A DNA stretch of 64,000 nt, taken from assembly GCA_047967505.1 (NCBI GenBank), contig CM106539.1. The stretch is one strand, 5' to 3'. The position numbers were made by a program, and so were the translations under genes. The notes beneath the pieces were generated by a model that saw nothing but the letters and a program-made list of their open reading frames with translations, searched no databases and had not been told where the DNA came from. Each line of letters opens with the position of its first letter. Positions within the stretch are counted from its first letter, which is position 1. Shown piece after piece: positions 45,499 through 56,366 of this stretch. Source of the stretch: Dipteris shenzhenensis (lineage: Eukaryota; Polypodiophyta; Polypodiopsida; Gleicheniales).

Positions 45499-46680
45499 AC
45501 ATTCCGCCCGCAACCAACACCGTGGGTATCTTCCGATTGCGCACTTGCATTGTTCCTCGGTCCAAGATTCCTATTGGTTTGCGTCTTGCATTATCCTCTA
45601 TCTCCTGAAACAAAACAATACCCTCGATTAGTGAGTCACCTGTATGCAAAAATTTCTTTAAACGAGAAACATGAAACACTGGGTGCACCTCACAACCCTG
45701 TGGCAATTCTAATTTATAGGCTACCTTGCCTATTCTTTTTAGAATTAACCATGGCCTACAACATCGAGGTGATAACTTAGCACACTCTCCTGCAGTCAAA
45801 GACTTAGAGTGCGAAGGAACTCTGAGAAAAACTTTTTCTCTTTCCTTAAATTCTCTAGCGGATCGATTTTCATCCGCATACGTCTTAGCTCTATCCATAG
45901 CTTGGCGGATGTTAGCTCTCGCAAGTGCTAGCATCTCCCGCATCTGAACCACAAAGTTTGCAGCACTAGGCACTTTCTGAGGTGTTCCAACTATAGTTGG
46001 CTTCGCTGGTCTATAACCATAGTTCAGCTCAAACGGACTGAACCCTGTAGAGGAATGTTTTCTATCATTGTAGGCAAACTCTAACAATGGCAACCACTTG
46101 TCCCATATATGTTGCCTCAATGACACATATGCTCTAAGCATATCCTCTAAAATTTGGTTGATTCTTTATGTCTGACCATCCGTTTCTGGATGATCCCCAC
46201 TACTCATTCCCAACTCAGTCCTTAGTGTCTCAAATACCGCAGTCCAAAAATGACCGGTAAATTTGACATCCCTGTCTAATACTATGGATTTAGGTAATCC
46301 ATGCAAACGAAATATATGTCTAATAAACAAATCCGCCACTTGCGGGGCACTAACAGACTCTCTAGTTGGAATGAAGTGAGCCATCTTGGTAAGACGATCA
46401 ACCACCAAAAGGATAGAATCATATCCACCTTGTGTCATAGGCAAACCTACAATAAAGTCCATGGAAATGCTCTCCCACTTAGTGGTATCTCCAGGGGCTG
46501 TAAAAGTCCGGGTGGCTTCACCCGTTCTGCATTACTTACCTGACACGAAAAACAACGTGTCACATATTCATGAATATGCTTTTTCATCTTTGGCCAAAAG
46601 AAATCTCACTTCACGAGATCATATGTCTTCTCGACTCCTGGATGTCCCGCACATGGGCTATCATGGCATTGTCAAATGAC
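45499..46680 (-). pseudogene. Nested minus-strand Gypsy: integrase and chromodomain start
   Basis: MDFIVGLPMTQGGYDSILLV and VVDRLTKMAHFIPTRE hold the first Asp, VLDRDVKFTGHFW the second, SSGDHPETDGQT the end of the core, then an in-frame stop (46166-46168). INQILEDMLRAYVSLRQHIW and WLPLLEFAYNDRKHSSTGFS continue, VHPVFHVSRLKKFLHTGDS closes the C-terminal module. ILDRGTMQVRNRKIPTVLVA looks like the start of a chromodomain, cut off at the junction with the Copia. The open frame 46141-45365 runs across the junction; its last 40 codons are Copia antisense. Confidence 0.88.
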
Positions 46681-47394
46681 TCTCTGCCTGAGATCATTCT
46701 GATTAGGTACTACTACCTTGCCATTTCTTTTCAGCATACCATCCCTTATGGCATATCTTGCATAAGTTTGGCCTTTTCTAGATGCCAGATCATCCTTTTC
46801 CCCGGGTTTTAATACATGAGCCTTAGGCCAAAGGCTCTGGACAAACTCGTCCACCTTTTGAGTTTCTCTTATCTCGGTCATTAGAGCACTCTCTATTACC
46901 GTGAAACTCATATTATGCATAATGCGTGACAACGCATCAGCAACTTTATTATCCTTCCCTCTTCGGTACCAAATCGTCAAATTAAACTCCTGCATGAGTT
47001 CTGCCCACCTAGCTTGGCGGCCTCTCACGTCAGGTTGTTTACAAAAATGTTTCAGAGTATCATGATCAACATCCACATAAAACTCTGATCCATATAAATA
47101 ATGTCTCCATGTTTTCAAAGCATGGACAACAGCATACAACTCTAATTCATGAGTTGGCCAATTTCGTTGAGAGGCAGAAAGCTTCTTGCTTTCAAAGGCT
47201 ACTGGCCTTCCCTCTTGGAGGAGAACTGCTCCTACCGCAATGCCACTTGCATCGGTTTCAAGGAAAAACGGTTTCTGGGGATCAACTATTTTTAACACCG
47301 GTCCTGTGACCACAGCTTGTTTTATAGTGTTAAAACTTTCCTGTTGATTCTGTCCCCATATAAAAGGTACTTTATCTGAGGTCAGATCAGTCAA
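46672..47394 (-). pseudogene. Nested Gypsy RNase H
   Basis: Intact 240-codon frame: FIWGQNQQESFNTIKQAVVT, FFLETDASGIAVGAVLLQEG (catalytic Asp), RPVAFESKKLSASQRNWPTH, ELELYAVVHALKTWRHYLYG (Glu), NKVADALSR (Asp). The linker to integrase (YAIRDGMLKRNGKVVVPNQN) is at the end. This is the best preserved part of the element. Confidence 0.92.
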
Positions 47395-47430
47395 TGGCGA
47401 TACTATTTCGAAATATCCTTTGATATGCCT

Positions 47431-48548
47431 TCAATAGAATTGGACAAATCCCAAGAATGATCGCAAAGCGGTCAAACTCTGAGGGATTGGCCAAGTCAAT
47501 ATCGCAGCCACTTTCTTTGGATCCATTTCTACCCCCTCAGGAGTAATTATGAATCCTAAATATTCAAGTCTTACCATACACAGTATAGTTTTCTTTTTAT
47601 TTACATAAAGAATGGTTTTCCTCAAAGTATTGAACACTATTCTTAAGTGTTCATAATGCTCAGTAATACTCTTACTGAATACCAGAATATCGTCAATAAA
47701 GTGTACTACAAACTTTCCGATATACGGACGTAGTAAATCGTTCATAAGCATGAAAAGGTAGCTGGAGCATTGGTAAGTCCAAAGGGCATTACCAAAAACT
47801 CATAATGTCCAAACCTGCTTCTAAAAGTGGTTTTATGCACATCCTCGGCTCTAATACGGATCTGATGGTAGCCACACTTAAGATCTATCTTACTGAAAAT
47901 TACGGCCCCATGTAATGCATCTAGCAAATCATCGATCCAAGCCATCGGATACCTGTGCTTAATAGTGATATTTATCAATGCTCTGTAATCTATACAGAGA
48001 CGAAAAGTATCATCTTTCTTCTTCTTTAATATCACTGGGGAAGCAAAAGGTGAGAAACTTGGTTGAATCTGCCCCGACTTGAGGTATTCTTACAGTTGTC
48101 TTCGCACATCCATCTCTTCAGTAAAACTCGACCTATAGGGAGGTCTATTTACAGATTCTGCCCCCCGGATTAGTTCAATCTTATGCTGAACATTCCGCTC
48201 TGGAGGTAACCCATAAGGTAGCTCATCCCTAAAACAATCAGAGAACTCCTCTGTTATTTGATCAACCAGCTTGGCCATCTCCCCATTTTGAGCAACATTA
48301 GTGCTAACCGAAGAATCATCAACCGGCTCTACCGATGCTGTACAAAGAAACAAAAACTCTTCTTGAGCTTTTTGAATTTCCATCATGGAAACCAACGGTC
48401 CTTGAGGTATATCCCTTTCACCTCGTAAGACATACAGCACATCATTCATCTTGAATTGATAAATGTGCTTTTTCCAATCTATGGCTGGATTCTTCCTAGA
48501 ATGCCAAGCCTTACCCAGGGCTATGTCTGCATGAGCAAGCTTAGTCAT
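47431..48548 (-). pseudogene. Nested Gypsy reverse transcriptase
   Basis: Three frames: 48548-48090 (EEFSDCFRDELPYGLPPERN, HKIELIRGAESVNRPPYR), 48035-47742 ([55 protein letters not shown]) and 47751-47431 (KFVVHFIDDILVFSKSITEH, EYLGFIITPEGVEMDPKKVA). The active site is FIDD, as expected. Breaks: a stop near 48090 and a frameshift at about 47745. Confidence 0.92.
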
Positions 48549-48563
48549 TTCAAAATCAAGCTT

Positions 48564-48884
48564 CTAAGCATAGTCCTGAATTTGAAGCTCCAACTGGATA
48601 ACCCTTTGGCCCCATACTTCAGTTGAACTTCCATCTGCCATCCTGACCGTATATGCATAGTCAGATGGGCTAGTCTTTAGTTTCAGCCTCTTTACGAGCT
48701 TGGAGTTAATTACGTTGTGCGTTGACGCTGAGTCAAACAACACAATGACCTGATGATTAGCTACTTGCCCTTTCATCTTAATTAACTCCGTATCATTAAA
48801 GGCTGTATATCCCGTTGCTGCGGGCTTTGACAGGATATTATCAGCTGCACTAGTTACTAACTTAGCAACAGACACACATAACAA
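48564..48884 (-). pseudogene. Nested Gypsy protease
   Basis: VIVLFDSASTHNVINSKLVK is the aspartic protease site; the usual DSGST is DSAST. GYTAFNDTELIKMKGQVANH precedes it. A stop at 48564-48566 separates it from the reverse transcriptase frame. Confidence 0.88.
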
Positions 48885-48899
48885 AAAAGGTACTGACCT

Positions 48900-50105
48900 T
48901 TAAGAAGATCCCGCTAGCTGAATCTGCATCTGCTCTGCTCTGGGACTTCCCTCCATTTCCACGTCGCATTCTGAGACCATCATCTCAGCCATCCGACGAT
49001 CTTTGTTCCGTGGACAATCTTTCCACTGATGAGGTTGAAGGCAATCAAAACAAGCCTTCTCTCCTCGCTTTTTTCCTTTGCTCTAAGTTTAAAGAGGACT
49101 TCGACCAAGCCCAGGCTGCCATTGGAGTTACTTTTCTTTTCATTCCAATGGTGGTACTTGATTTAGGAGTCTCAACTGGTTTCGCCTGCTTGGCTTGACC
49201 ACTAGGCTGTGAGGCACTCCCTTTGCTAATCCACTTCTTCTTAAACCCAGTTTTCTTCGGGTACCCATACTGAGTCCCAACCTGCACAAACCCACTTGGT
49301 ATGTTCCCTTTTGCATCCTCATAGTTCAGGGCTATGGCAATTGCTTCATCTAGCGTGTTCGCATACTTAGCCCGAACTTCCATCTTTATCCGATCATTCA
49401 ATCCAAAGATAAAATCTTTTACTTGAAATGACTGAGGTAGGGGTTCATCAACCTTCATTACACTTTCTCTAAACTTATCAGTGTATTCTGACACTGATAA
49501 ATTTCTCTGACGAAGGTTTTGATACTGATCCCAAGCTCGGGATGCTTCGTCAGGAGGTAGGAAGTGTTTTCTAAATTCCTTTTTAAACCCCTCCCAGGTA
49601 GTGGATGCTACTCCATCTTTCTGTTGTTTTATCCACCACCTATCCGCTGCCTCATTAAAGATATGGGTGGCCTCGCGGATTTTCTTCATATCATTCATGA
49701 TTTCACAAATGGCGAATGCCTCGTCCCATTTGTGTAACCAGGTGTCAATGATATCGGAACTACGGTTAGACATCCGACCAGAATACTTTTCTGGCCTATA
49801 ATTGGCAATATTAGGCACCTTAGCCCTCCTAGGCTCGACTGTACGAACACTCTGGACTCCGATTCCATCGGAGATTTACCTTTCTCCTCAAGAGATGGTC
49901 TGGCAGACATACTATGCACCATTTTCTTGAGTTCAGACTGCCCCACATTTGTTTGTAACTGCTGCGCTAAAATCTGTTGCAAGGCATCCTCTAACATTGC
50001 AATTCTGCCAGACAGTGTATGGCCTGCTGGGCACGACACCTGCGGGGTCGGCCGGACTCCCGACTCTACGGGATCCATCCTGGAAGCTTCTTCTTCTACT
50101 TCCAT
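48900..50105 (-). pseudogene. Nested Gypsy gag
   Basis: N-terminal frame 50105-49695 (MEVEEEASRMDPVESGVRPT, ...GRIAMLEDALQQILAQQLQT) with a predicted short coiled coil, then frame 49818-49045 carrying the capsid (IDTWLHKWDEAFAICEIMND, TWEGFKKEFRKHFLPPDEAS, LSVSEYTDKFRESVMKVDEP) and, after another shift, ACFDCLQPHQWKDCPRNKDR, a CX2CX3HX4C knuckle, ending LAGSS TAA at 48902-48900. Confidence 0.88.
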
Positions 50106-51024
50106 TCAGGTCAAGGGGTGTTTTTTTTTTTAAATAAATAATAAATAAAACACCGCTTGAAACTGTAATTACACTGAAACCAAACCCGCTTTTCCCTATA
50201 CTAGGGAAACTCCTGCAATTCTAAGTTGACTCAAACCCTTGAATCCAAAAGCATAATTTCGCCCCCAATCCAGTTAACACACCTCGAAGCTTTAGAAATT
50301 TAACCAAATTAAAGAGGGAATAAAGAAAATTGAAAACCCCCTGGTCATTCACGCAGCATCAAAAGATCATGTTGTTCTTGCTGTGGCTCAGCTACCCCCT
50401 CATCGGAGATCCAATTTCTCCACGCCTCTTTTTCTTGGTTGTAGCAACTGTAGCAGCTTTCAATTCCACTTACAAGTAGTAAACTGCTATTGGAACATAC
50501 CCTCAGGTATCAATTCAGCCACAAATGAAGTCGCCCATTTATACGATTCCACTTCATCTATCAATTGAACCTTTAGCCCTTCCCGCTTATCGGTCGGACT
50601 TCCCGTCGTGTGCCTCCCGATTACAGCTTTGTAAAAAAGTTCCCTTGATTCTGCGAATTAAGCCAGGGATGGGAGCACAGTCCCGACCAACTTCGTTGAG
50701 CCAACGAACACCCAATTCTGTCACCCGTCTTGTTGTGTCCTCGCCGTACCTCGTCGAGCCAGTCAGCCACGCATCACCGTCAAGCCAATCAAGTAGCCAT
50801 GACGCTGCCCGTGCGTCACCCATCGCCACGCCATCGTTACCTGTGGGTTTTTTTTTTTTTTTTCAACCAACTCCACTCGAGGACGCACACGAACAATATA
50901 TGGATCCTAACGAGAAGCCAGGTCCTCACGCCAAGAAATCCCGCGCCTGCGATGACGTCCATGACTATCAAGCTGCGCTATCACCTCCGTACTGTCCGTC
51001 GTCACACATCCCAAACATTCTGCA
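50106..51024 (-). other. Leader between primer site and gag of the nested Gypsy
   Basis: About 920 bp with a T-run at 50847-50862 and no coding region; frames over 140 codons on plus are shadows. Confidence 0.6.
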
Positions 51025-51035
51025 CTCTGATACCA
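51025..51035 (-). other. Primer-binding site of the nested Gypsy, initiator-Met type
   Basis: TGGTATCAGAG on minus, two bases after the LTR end GTAATGTTTCA. Confidence 0.88.
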
Positions 51036-51037
51036 AA

Positions 51038-51492
51038 TGAAACATTACAAACTGATTTCTGCCTTCCTTTTGTGGAATCACGGGCACCGGCACTTGGTTT
51101 CTCCTCCCAGCCAACCTCGTTGGTAGCAAGCTCACGGATAGATCTAATTACGTAAAAGCTCATGCTTGCTTTTTTTTCAACGAGCCCCAAAACTCCCTAG
51201 ATGAATCTAGTATGCCACGTCATAATTGTAGGGTCCTTCCTTAATGCATTATTTACCCCTCTCTTGGGATATCTTTAAAACATTTGCCCCTAGGCACATT
51301 TAATGCATTAAAGTCCCTTAGCCTTAGATTCACCTAGTCTAGTGCCATGTCACCCTCACCAAGGACCTTGACCTTTATTCCTTTTTGATCATTTACATGA
51401 AACCCAAACAATTATAATACAAACATTGATCCTTTAAAGGAAAATGCCGACTGACCCTTCCGAGGTCATGTTACCTCGACTTGAGCGTAACA
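51038..51492 (-). mobile_element. 5' LTR of the nested Gypsy (455 bp)
   Basis: Minus strand TGTTACGCTCAAG...GTAATGTTTCA. The Copia frame resumes at the next base (51493, AGCAACCGCCTGGG = QPPGF). No second LTR exists on the left side, where it should lie near 45.5 kb. Confidence 0.88.
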
Positions 51493-52495
51493 AGCAACCG
51501 CCTGGGTTTTCCAAGACTGAAGGAATGGTTTACAAGCTCCAGAAAGCTTTGTATGGACTTAAGTAGGCTCCTCGAGCTTGGAATCAGAAGATTGATGAGT
51601 TGTTTGTTCGCAAGCATTTCCGCCGATCCCGGGCTGATCCCCACTTGTACATGTACGCAGCTCTCTCTCAAGCCTTTGAGATGACAGATCTTGGTCTTCT
51701 ACACTTCTTCCTAAGATTGGAGATTTCACAGGGACCAGAGCGTTACTTTGTGTCGTGGTGTTTCATATGTCCGAGTGTCGTGCCATTTCCTCACCAGTAC
51801 CAAGTTGACCAAGTATGATCCCAGTGATCCCGTGGATGCCAACAAGTACCCCAAGTTGATTGGATCTCTAATTAGATCTATGTTACTCCGTTGGTCTTCT
51901 CAGCTCTTTCATGCAGACACCTAAGAAGACTCATTGGGATGATGGTCTTCGAATTCTTAGGTATCTTCAGAGGTCTCGCAATCGTGGGTTGTTCTATCAG
52001 AACAGACAGCATTCTAGGATCCAGCTTTCAGGTTAGAGTGACTCCGACTAGGGAGGTGATTCCGACACTCGCCGCTCCACCATTGGGTACTGTTTCACTC
52101 TCGGCTCGACAGCCATCACTTGGAGCAGCAAGAGGCAACCGAAAGTCGCTCTCTCTTCTACAGGGGACAGAGTATCGTGCTGCATGTTCAGCTACTTGTG
52201 AGGCAGTTTGGCTCCGTCACCTACTTAGAATCGGTTTCCACAGTCAGCCCCGACCGTCATCACAGTGACGATCAGAGTTGTATCGCTCTGGCCAAAAATC
52301 CGGTGTTTCATGCTCGTACCAAGCATATCGAGATATAGTACCACTATATCCAGGAGAAGGTCCTTGACGACATAATCCAGTTGACGTATTGCAAGATGGA
52401 GGACAACAAGGCAGACCTCTTCACCAAGCCCCTGGCACAGCAGCTGCTCAGCGATCATTCCAGCTCTATCCGAATGATTCATGATCCAGGAGCTG
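51493..52495 (+). pseudogene. Copia reverse transcriptase second half and RNase H
   Basis: KQPPGFSKTEGMVYKLQKAL, YGLK then TAG, APRAWNQKIDELFVRKHFRR, RADPHLYMYA; MTDLGLLHFFLRLEISQ; RNase H pieces include [41 protein letters not shown] stop YHYIQEKVLDD and KMEDNKADLFTKPLAQQLL. The segment between IGVK and QPPGF (about 80-90 codons) and the YVDD box region are missing or degenerate. Confidence 0.88.
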
Positions 52496-52503
52496 AGAGG
52501 GGG
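52492..52503 (+). other. Copia polypurine tract
   Basis: GCTGAGAGGGGG directly before the 3' LTR. Confidence 0.85.
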
Positions 52504-53151
52504 TGTTAGAGTTCATCTCCTGTCTCCTGAGTGAGGGCCTTGGTTGTGGGTCTGCCCGCCCATGTGAGGGAGAGTGAGGGCCTTGTTTGTGGGTTTGCCT
52601 GCCCCAGAGAGGCAGAGGGGGTTCATCATGGAGGCCTACGTATGCCCGGACCTGTACGGACCTGTTCACTCCTGTTTTGAGGACGTGGAGGTGCCAGCAT
52701 ACATCATGGAGGGGCCGCCATCTGCCACGCAGGGCATGGGGGTCTGCAGGGCCTGCTCGTCGGCTGTGTAGGGGGCTCCATCAGCCCACCTAGGGGCTGC
52801 CACCAGGCCGCACGTGTGCGCCTGGTTGGTGCCTTGTTTGGCAGGCCTTCAGGCCTCACACCAGCCCACAACAGCAGACCCTGCTGGTCGGTCTGTTGCA
52901 GACCAGGTCAGCCCTGGTGGTCGGCCCCTCCAGTCGGTTCATTTAGGGCAGGGGGTGACCCTATAAATAGGGCCCCCTCCATCCCTTGTTTCTCATCTGC
53001 ACACTTGTGCAGCCACCAGTGGAGGATTTTTCTCCAGCAGTTGAGGAGGTTTTTCCCGAGATCCTGTGCAGTCTCTCTTGTTCTCTGGTTCTCTCTGGCA
53101 AGTGTTTGCTGTTCCTCTCCTTCATCGCTCCGCACCGCTGCACTTCTCACA
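52504..53151 (+). mobile_element. Copia 3' LTR (648 bp)
   Basis: TGTTAGAGTTC...CTTCTCACA; TATA box 52962-52969. Small differences from the 5' LTR include inserted CCTGTACGGA, CTTCAGGC and CGGTCTGTTGCAGACCAGGT and loss of CACCTACCCCCCCTCTAGT. Confidence 0.95.
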
Positions 53152-53156
53152 GTTCA
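53152..53156 (+). other. Target-site duplication, right (GTTCA)
   Basis: Matches 41887-41891; removing the Copia rejoins the integrase text AAGTTCA/CAAGTCACTTTTGG (KFTSHFW). Confidence 0.9.
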
Positions 53157-53780
53157 CAAGTCACTTTTGGATTTCTCTCTTCAAGTCTTATTACTTTCAG
53201 TTCAGCTTATCACCCAGAATCAATGTCACTCATCAACTTCGCTTACAATAACTCTTTCCACAGTGCTATCAGCATGATTCCTTTTCAAGCAGCCTATTGA
53301 CACACTCTAATAGTACCAACTAATTTTGTACTTCAACATCAAGTGACCTTAGCTGATAAGAGATGCAAGATATCTTGCTCAGTCAGGGACCAAATGAGCA
53401 AAGCGCAAGAGTGGTATCAACAGTTCACCAATAAAAGCAGACGTCATCTTGAATTCAATAATGGTGACATGGTTCTGTTATTCGTAGCTCCATATGGCTA
53501 ATAGACAGTAAAGTCTGGGTTTCCTAAACTGCGGCAACAATACTACAGATCATAACGGAAAACTCAACACTAAGTTATAAGTTAGGTTTATTCATCCTAT
53601 ATTTCACATTTCATGGTTGAACACTTATATACCAGGTGTTCTAAAAATGATTATATTCCAAACATTGAAGACGACTACATTCTCCTATAATCAAGAAATA
53701 TAAGTTTTCCAAATGATTATATTCCAAAAATTGAAGACGAATACATTCTCCTTATTCCTGAGCGTATTCTGGAACATCGA
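53152..53780 (+). pseudogene. Second Gypsy element: integrase, second part
   Basis: FTSHFWISLFK continues DPKF from 41890; then NFAYNNSFHSAISMIPFQAA, LADKRCKISCSVRDQMSKAQ and NKSRRHLEFNNGDMVLLF, the C-terminal integrase with GDMVLL. KNDYIPNIEDDYILL-type text is duplicated in tandem (53646-53690 and 53712-53752). Confidence 0.85.
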
Positions 53781-53789
53781 CAGTGAGAG

Positions 53790-55395
53790 GCACGGCATTG
53801 ACTTATGATAGCGTTTCTTGTTCTATGGCATGATTTGGCTGATTCCGTGCATGTCAATCTGAACATTTGAAATGACTAGTGACAGTCAAAGTTTGACCGA
53901 AAAGCCAAAATTAGGGCTCTGACCATTCAAGTCTGTCTGAAATCAGACCATGATGTACTGCAGTGTGAGCTAGAGTGCATGTGATGCCAGAAACAGAAAA
54001 AGGCCCAAAATTCGACCAAAATTAGGGCAAAAGCAGGTGGAGCTTATGAGCTCGCTCGCTTGTGAAATATGATACCACTTATGAGCTAGCTTGAGCTCAT
54101 GAGCAAAGGTCAACAAAGGGGAGACTTTCCAGGAGAACCAGTAAGAAAGGATCTCATGTGTTAAGGATGTGTATCAAGACGCAAGGTCACAATTCCATGT
54201 GTAATGGATATGTATCAAGATGCAAGGCCACTATTCTATCCTTGGTTACAGTACGTATGAGGTATAGCATGTGAAAATGGAAGTGAGTCGTGTTGCCATG
54301 GCAGAAACAAGAAGAGAAGTGTTGGAGAACAGTGGCTAGCTGTCTTAGAGTCTAATCTCGCAGCAAAATACTGCTTCGGTAGATCAAGACTAAGGCAGCA
54401 CTCCTATACAACTAGGTGACGTGTGTAAAAGAATAATTAAGGCAACCACTCAGAGCTAGGCAGACATAACAGTGGTCGAACATACCAATCTTTATTGCAC
54501 CATAATAGGTCAATCTCTTACAAACAGTTGCACCCATAGATGCCCCAACACTTGCAGCACTTGCTGCTGCCTTGGCTCCTCAGTAGAATGCTCCAGATCT
54601 GCTCCAAAACTCTTGCCTATCTACTCCTTGCTAACTGCATGCTCTGGTGAGTTTCATTGGCTGTCAGCAAAATGGAGGCAATTACAGTACGCACCTTGAT
54701 CCATGAAACCTGTACAGTGGGATCCTTGTGGCTGCCACACATCTACCCGACAATTGGCCTTGTCTAGAAGCCCTAAAATTTCTCCCAGGCTCTCAGCTGT
54801 CTCCAGAACCAAGCTCTAAGTGAGCTTCGCTCAAGTCTGAATCCCAAGCCCACCAAGGTTCTCTGTAAAATCTCCAAATCACATGGCTCCACTGTCTCTG
54901 ACACAACCAAGTCACCATCAAATCTGTCTAGCAATATGCCCTTGAATCTCATGGCATCAGTATTAAGGAGTCCATGACACGAAGACAGTCAACCAACATG
55001 CAAATAGCTCTGAATACCTCTGCAATCAGATTCTTACAAAGGGTTGCACCCATGGAAGCAGCTGTTCTTCAAGAAAAGCAAAGGTGAGCAGGATGTACTA
55101 TCTGTCAGTTTACTTTGTGGCCTACGGTTCATTGAGAAGACCTGCTCGTAAGCCCTCAAATGAGGAAAGCATGGGGAGGGAGAATTAAAGATCAGGAAGA
55201 GGGATGAAGAGGCTGCCTTGTGGGACGCACACAGGCTGCACATGGGCAGCATACCACCATTCTTCTTGTATTTAATGATAATCCACCCTTTAGGGCAGAC
55301 CTGTCCTTCAGTGGACAGCCAAGGTGTTGGCCATCCTTTGGGCCCACGTGGGCATTGGTTCAGGGCAGGGATGCGATTAGAGGGGCACTGTTACA
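53790..55395. other. Unrecognised intronic sequence
   Basis: No gene supported. A diverged ~48-bp tandem repeat (TGTGTTAAGGATGTGTATCAAGACGCAAGG-like) lies at about 54158-54240. 54470-55200 has short unrelated frames only. Confidence 0.4.
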
Positions 55396-55403
55396 TCCCC
55401 CAA

Positions 55404-55525
55404 GGAACCTGCAAATAAGATTGAATACAATTACAAAACCGAGAGTGGTAGGTCTGTTATCTTGGGAACCTGCAAATAAGATTGACTACAATCACAAAAC
55501 CAAGAGTCATAGGTCTGTGATTTTG
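55404..55525. repeat. 61-bp tandem duplication
   Basis: GGAACCTGCAAATAAGATTG at 55404 and 55465, followed by matching text ending GTTATCTTGG / GTGATTTTGT. Confidence 0.9.
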
Positions 55526-55741
55526 TTGAGCAAGTTGTTGAAAACGGTATGCTGTGGGAGACGGGCCTTAATCATGCTATAGCTAATTGACTGGTTCAGT
55601 GCTTTATTAGCACTGCCTTGCAAGGCAGCGCTCTATGACCTCCCAATCAATTTGGACACTCTTCCCATGCCCATGCCTTCACTCCTTTCTATTCTAATTT
55701 TGCTCGTGAGTGAGCTACTCATATTTTGCATGCTCTTGTTT

Positions 55742-55745
<4 letters not shown>

Positions 55746-55779
<34 letters not shown>
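55746..55779. repeat. (CT)n microsatellite followed by (ATCA)n
   Basis: CT run then GATCAATCAATCAATCAA. Confidence 0.9.
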
Positions 55780-55782
<3 letters not shown>

Positions 55783-56206
55783 CAATCAATCAATCAACTC
55801 GTCACCATCCTGCCTTTATTATTTCCATGTTTTTATCTTTTATGGAGCGTTGGAGTATACACATCATGCGCTTTCTTGTTATTCTAGAGAAACAGTTGAC
55901 CATTACACGATCTCAACGTCCACACAATCTTACTAACTGACCCACGGCATAATGACAGTCTGTGAGTATGCTGACCGCAGAGGTAATGCTTGTTGAAGGT
56001 ATGCTGCCATTAATACAGCAGTCGGCAATATATGCAGAGCAAAGATCATGTGAAGGTTGGAAGCCAATGTCAAACACGCAAGGAGACGCTCTCTTCGTTT
56101 GCAGAACAATGGAGGAACCGCCGTACGTCTAATGACGGCTTCAAACGAACAAAGTGGCTAGGACGAAAAATAAAGTTCGGAACGACGAAACTAAAACGTT
56201 ACATAC

Positions 56207-56366
56207 CTGAGCCTTTTGACGAAGCGGAGAGCCTCTGCACCAAGTCATGCCACCAGTCCGATTCACTCAACCGTTGCGAATGAGGTTCTGGAGACTCAAG
56301 GGAGGCTTCGCGCTTGTCGGGCTGCGCCCTCTTCCGTTTCCTGGGCACTTCCTTCAACGGAGCCAT
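56207..56366 (-). CDS. ALP1: ALP1-like protein, exon 1 (N-terminus)
   Basis: First coding exon: ATG at 56366-56364, 53 codons plus one base, then donor TCAG/GTATGT. The peptide begins MAPLKEVPRKRKRAQ (basic, a probable nuclear localisation signal at residues 8-13) and ends with SESDWWHDLVQRLSASSKGS. An acidic 'SDWWDxF' segment just before the nuclease domain is typical of ALP1-like proteins as I recall them. The phase is decisive: the exon leaves one base and exon 2 starts with two, restoring a Gly codon and the run KGS-G-LSKDDPDHF. The joined protein is 394 residues; Arabidopsis ALP1 is about that length. No other open reading frame in the intron offers a comparable start. The alternative is a different, unseen first exon nearer exon 2; I consider that unlikely given the phase and sequence fit. 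Confidence 0.85.

Larger units (their letters stand above)
18855..56206 (-). other. Intron 1 of the ALP1-like gene, 37,352 bp, full of nested elements
   Basis: Bounded by GT (56206-56205) and AG (18856-18855) on the minus strand with matching phase. It holds at least six LTR elements or pieces in both orientations, a LINE scrap, several tandem duplications and long CT/GA tracts. All the coding sequence inside belongs to mobile elements or is unrecognised. Confidence 0.8.

Noticed and set aside
45365-46141. 258-codon frame read as one protein
   Set aside because: Its last 40 codons are the Copia polyprotein read backwards; only the part above 45499 is integrase.
50525-51155. Plus-strand frames of 141-171 codons
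   Set aside because: They cover the leader and LTR edge of the nested Gypsy, have no motif and cross a T-run.
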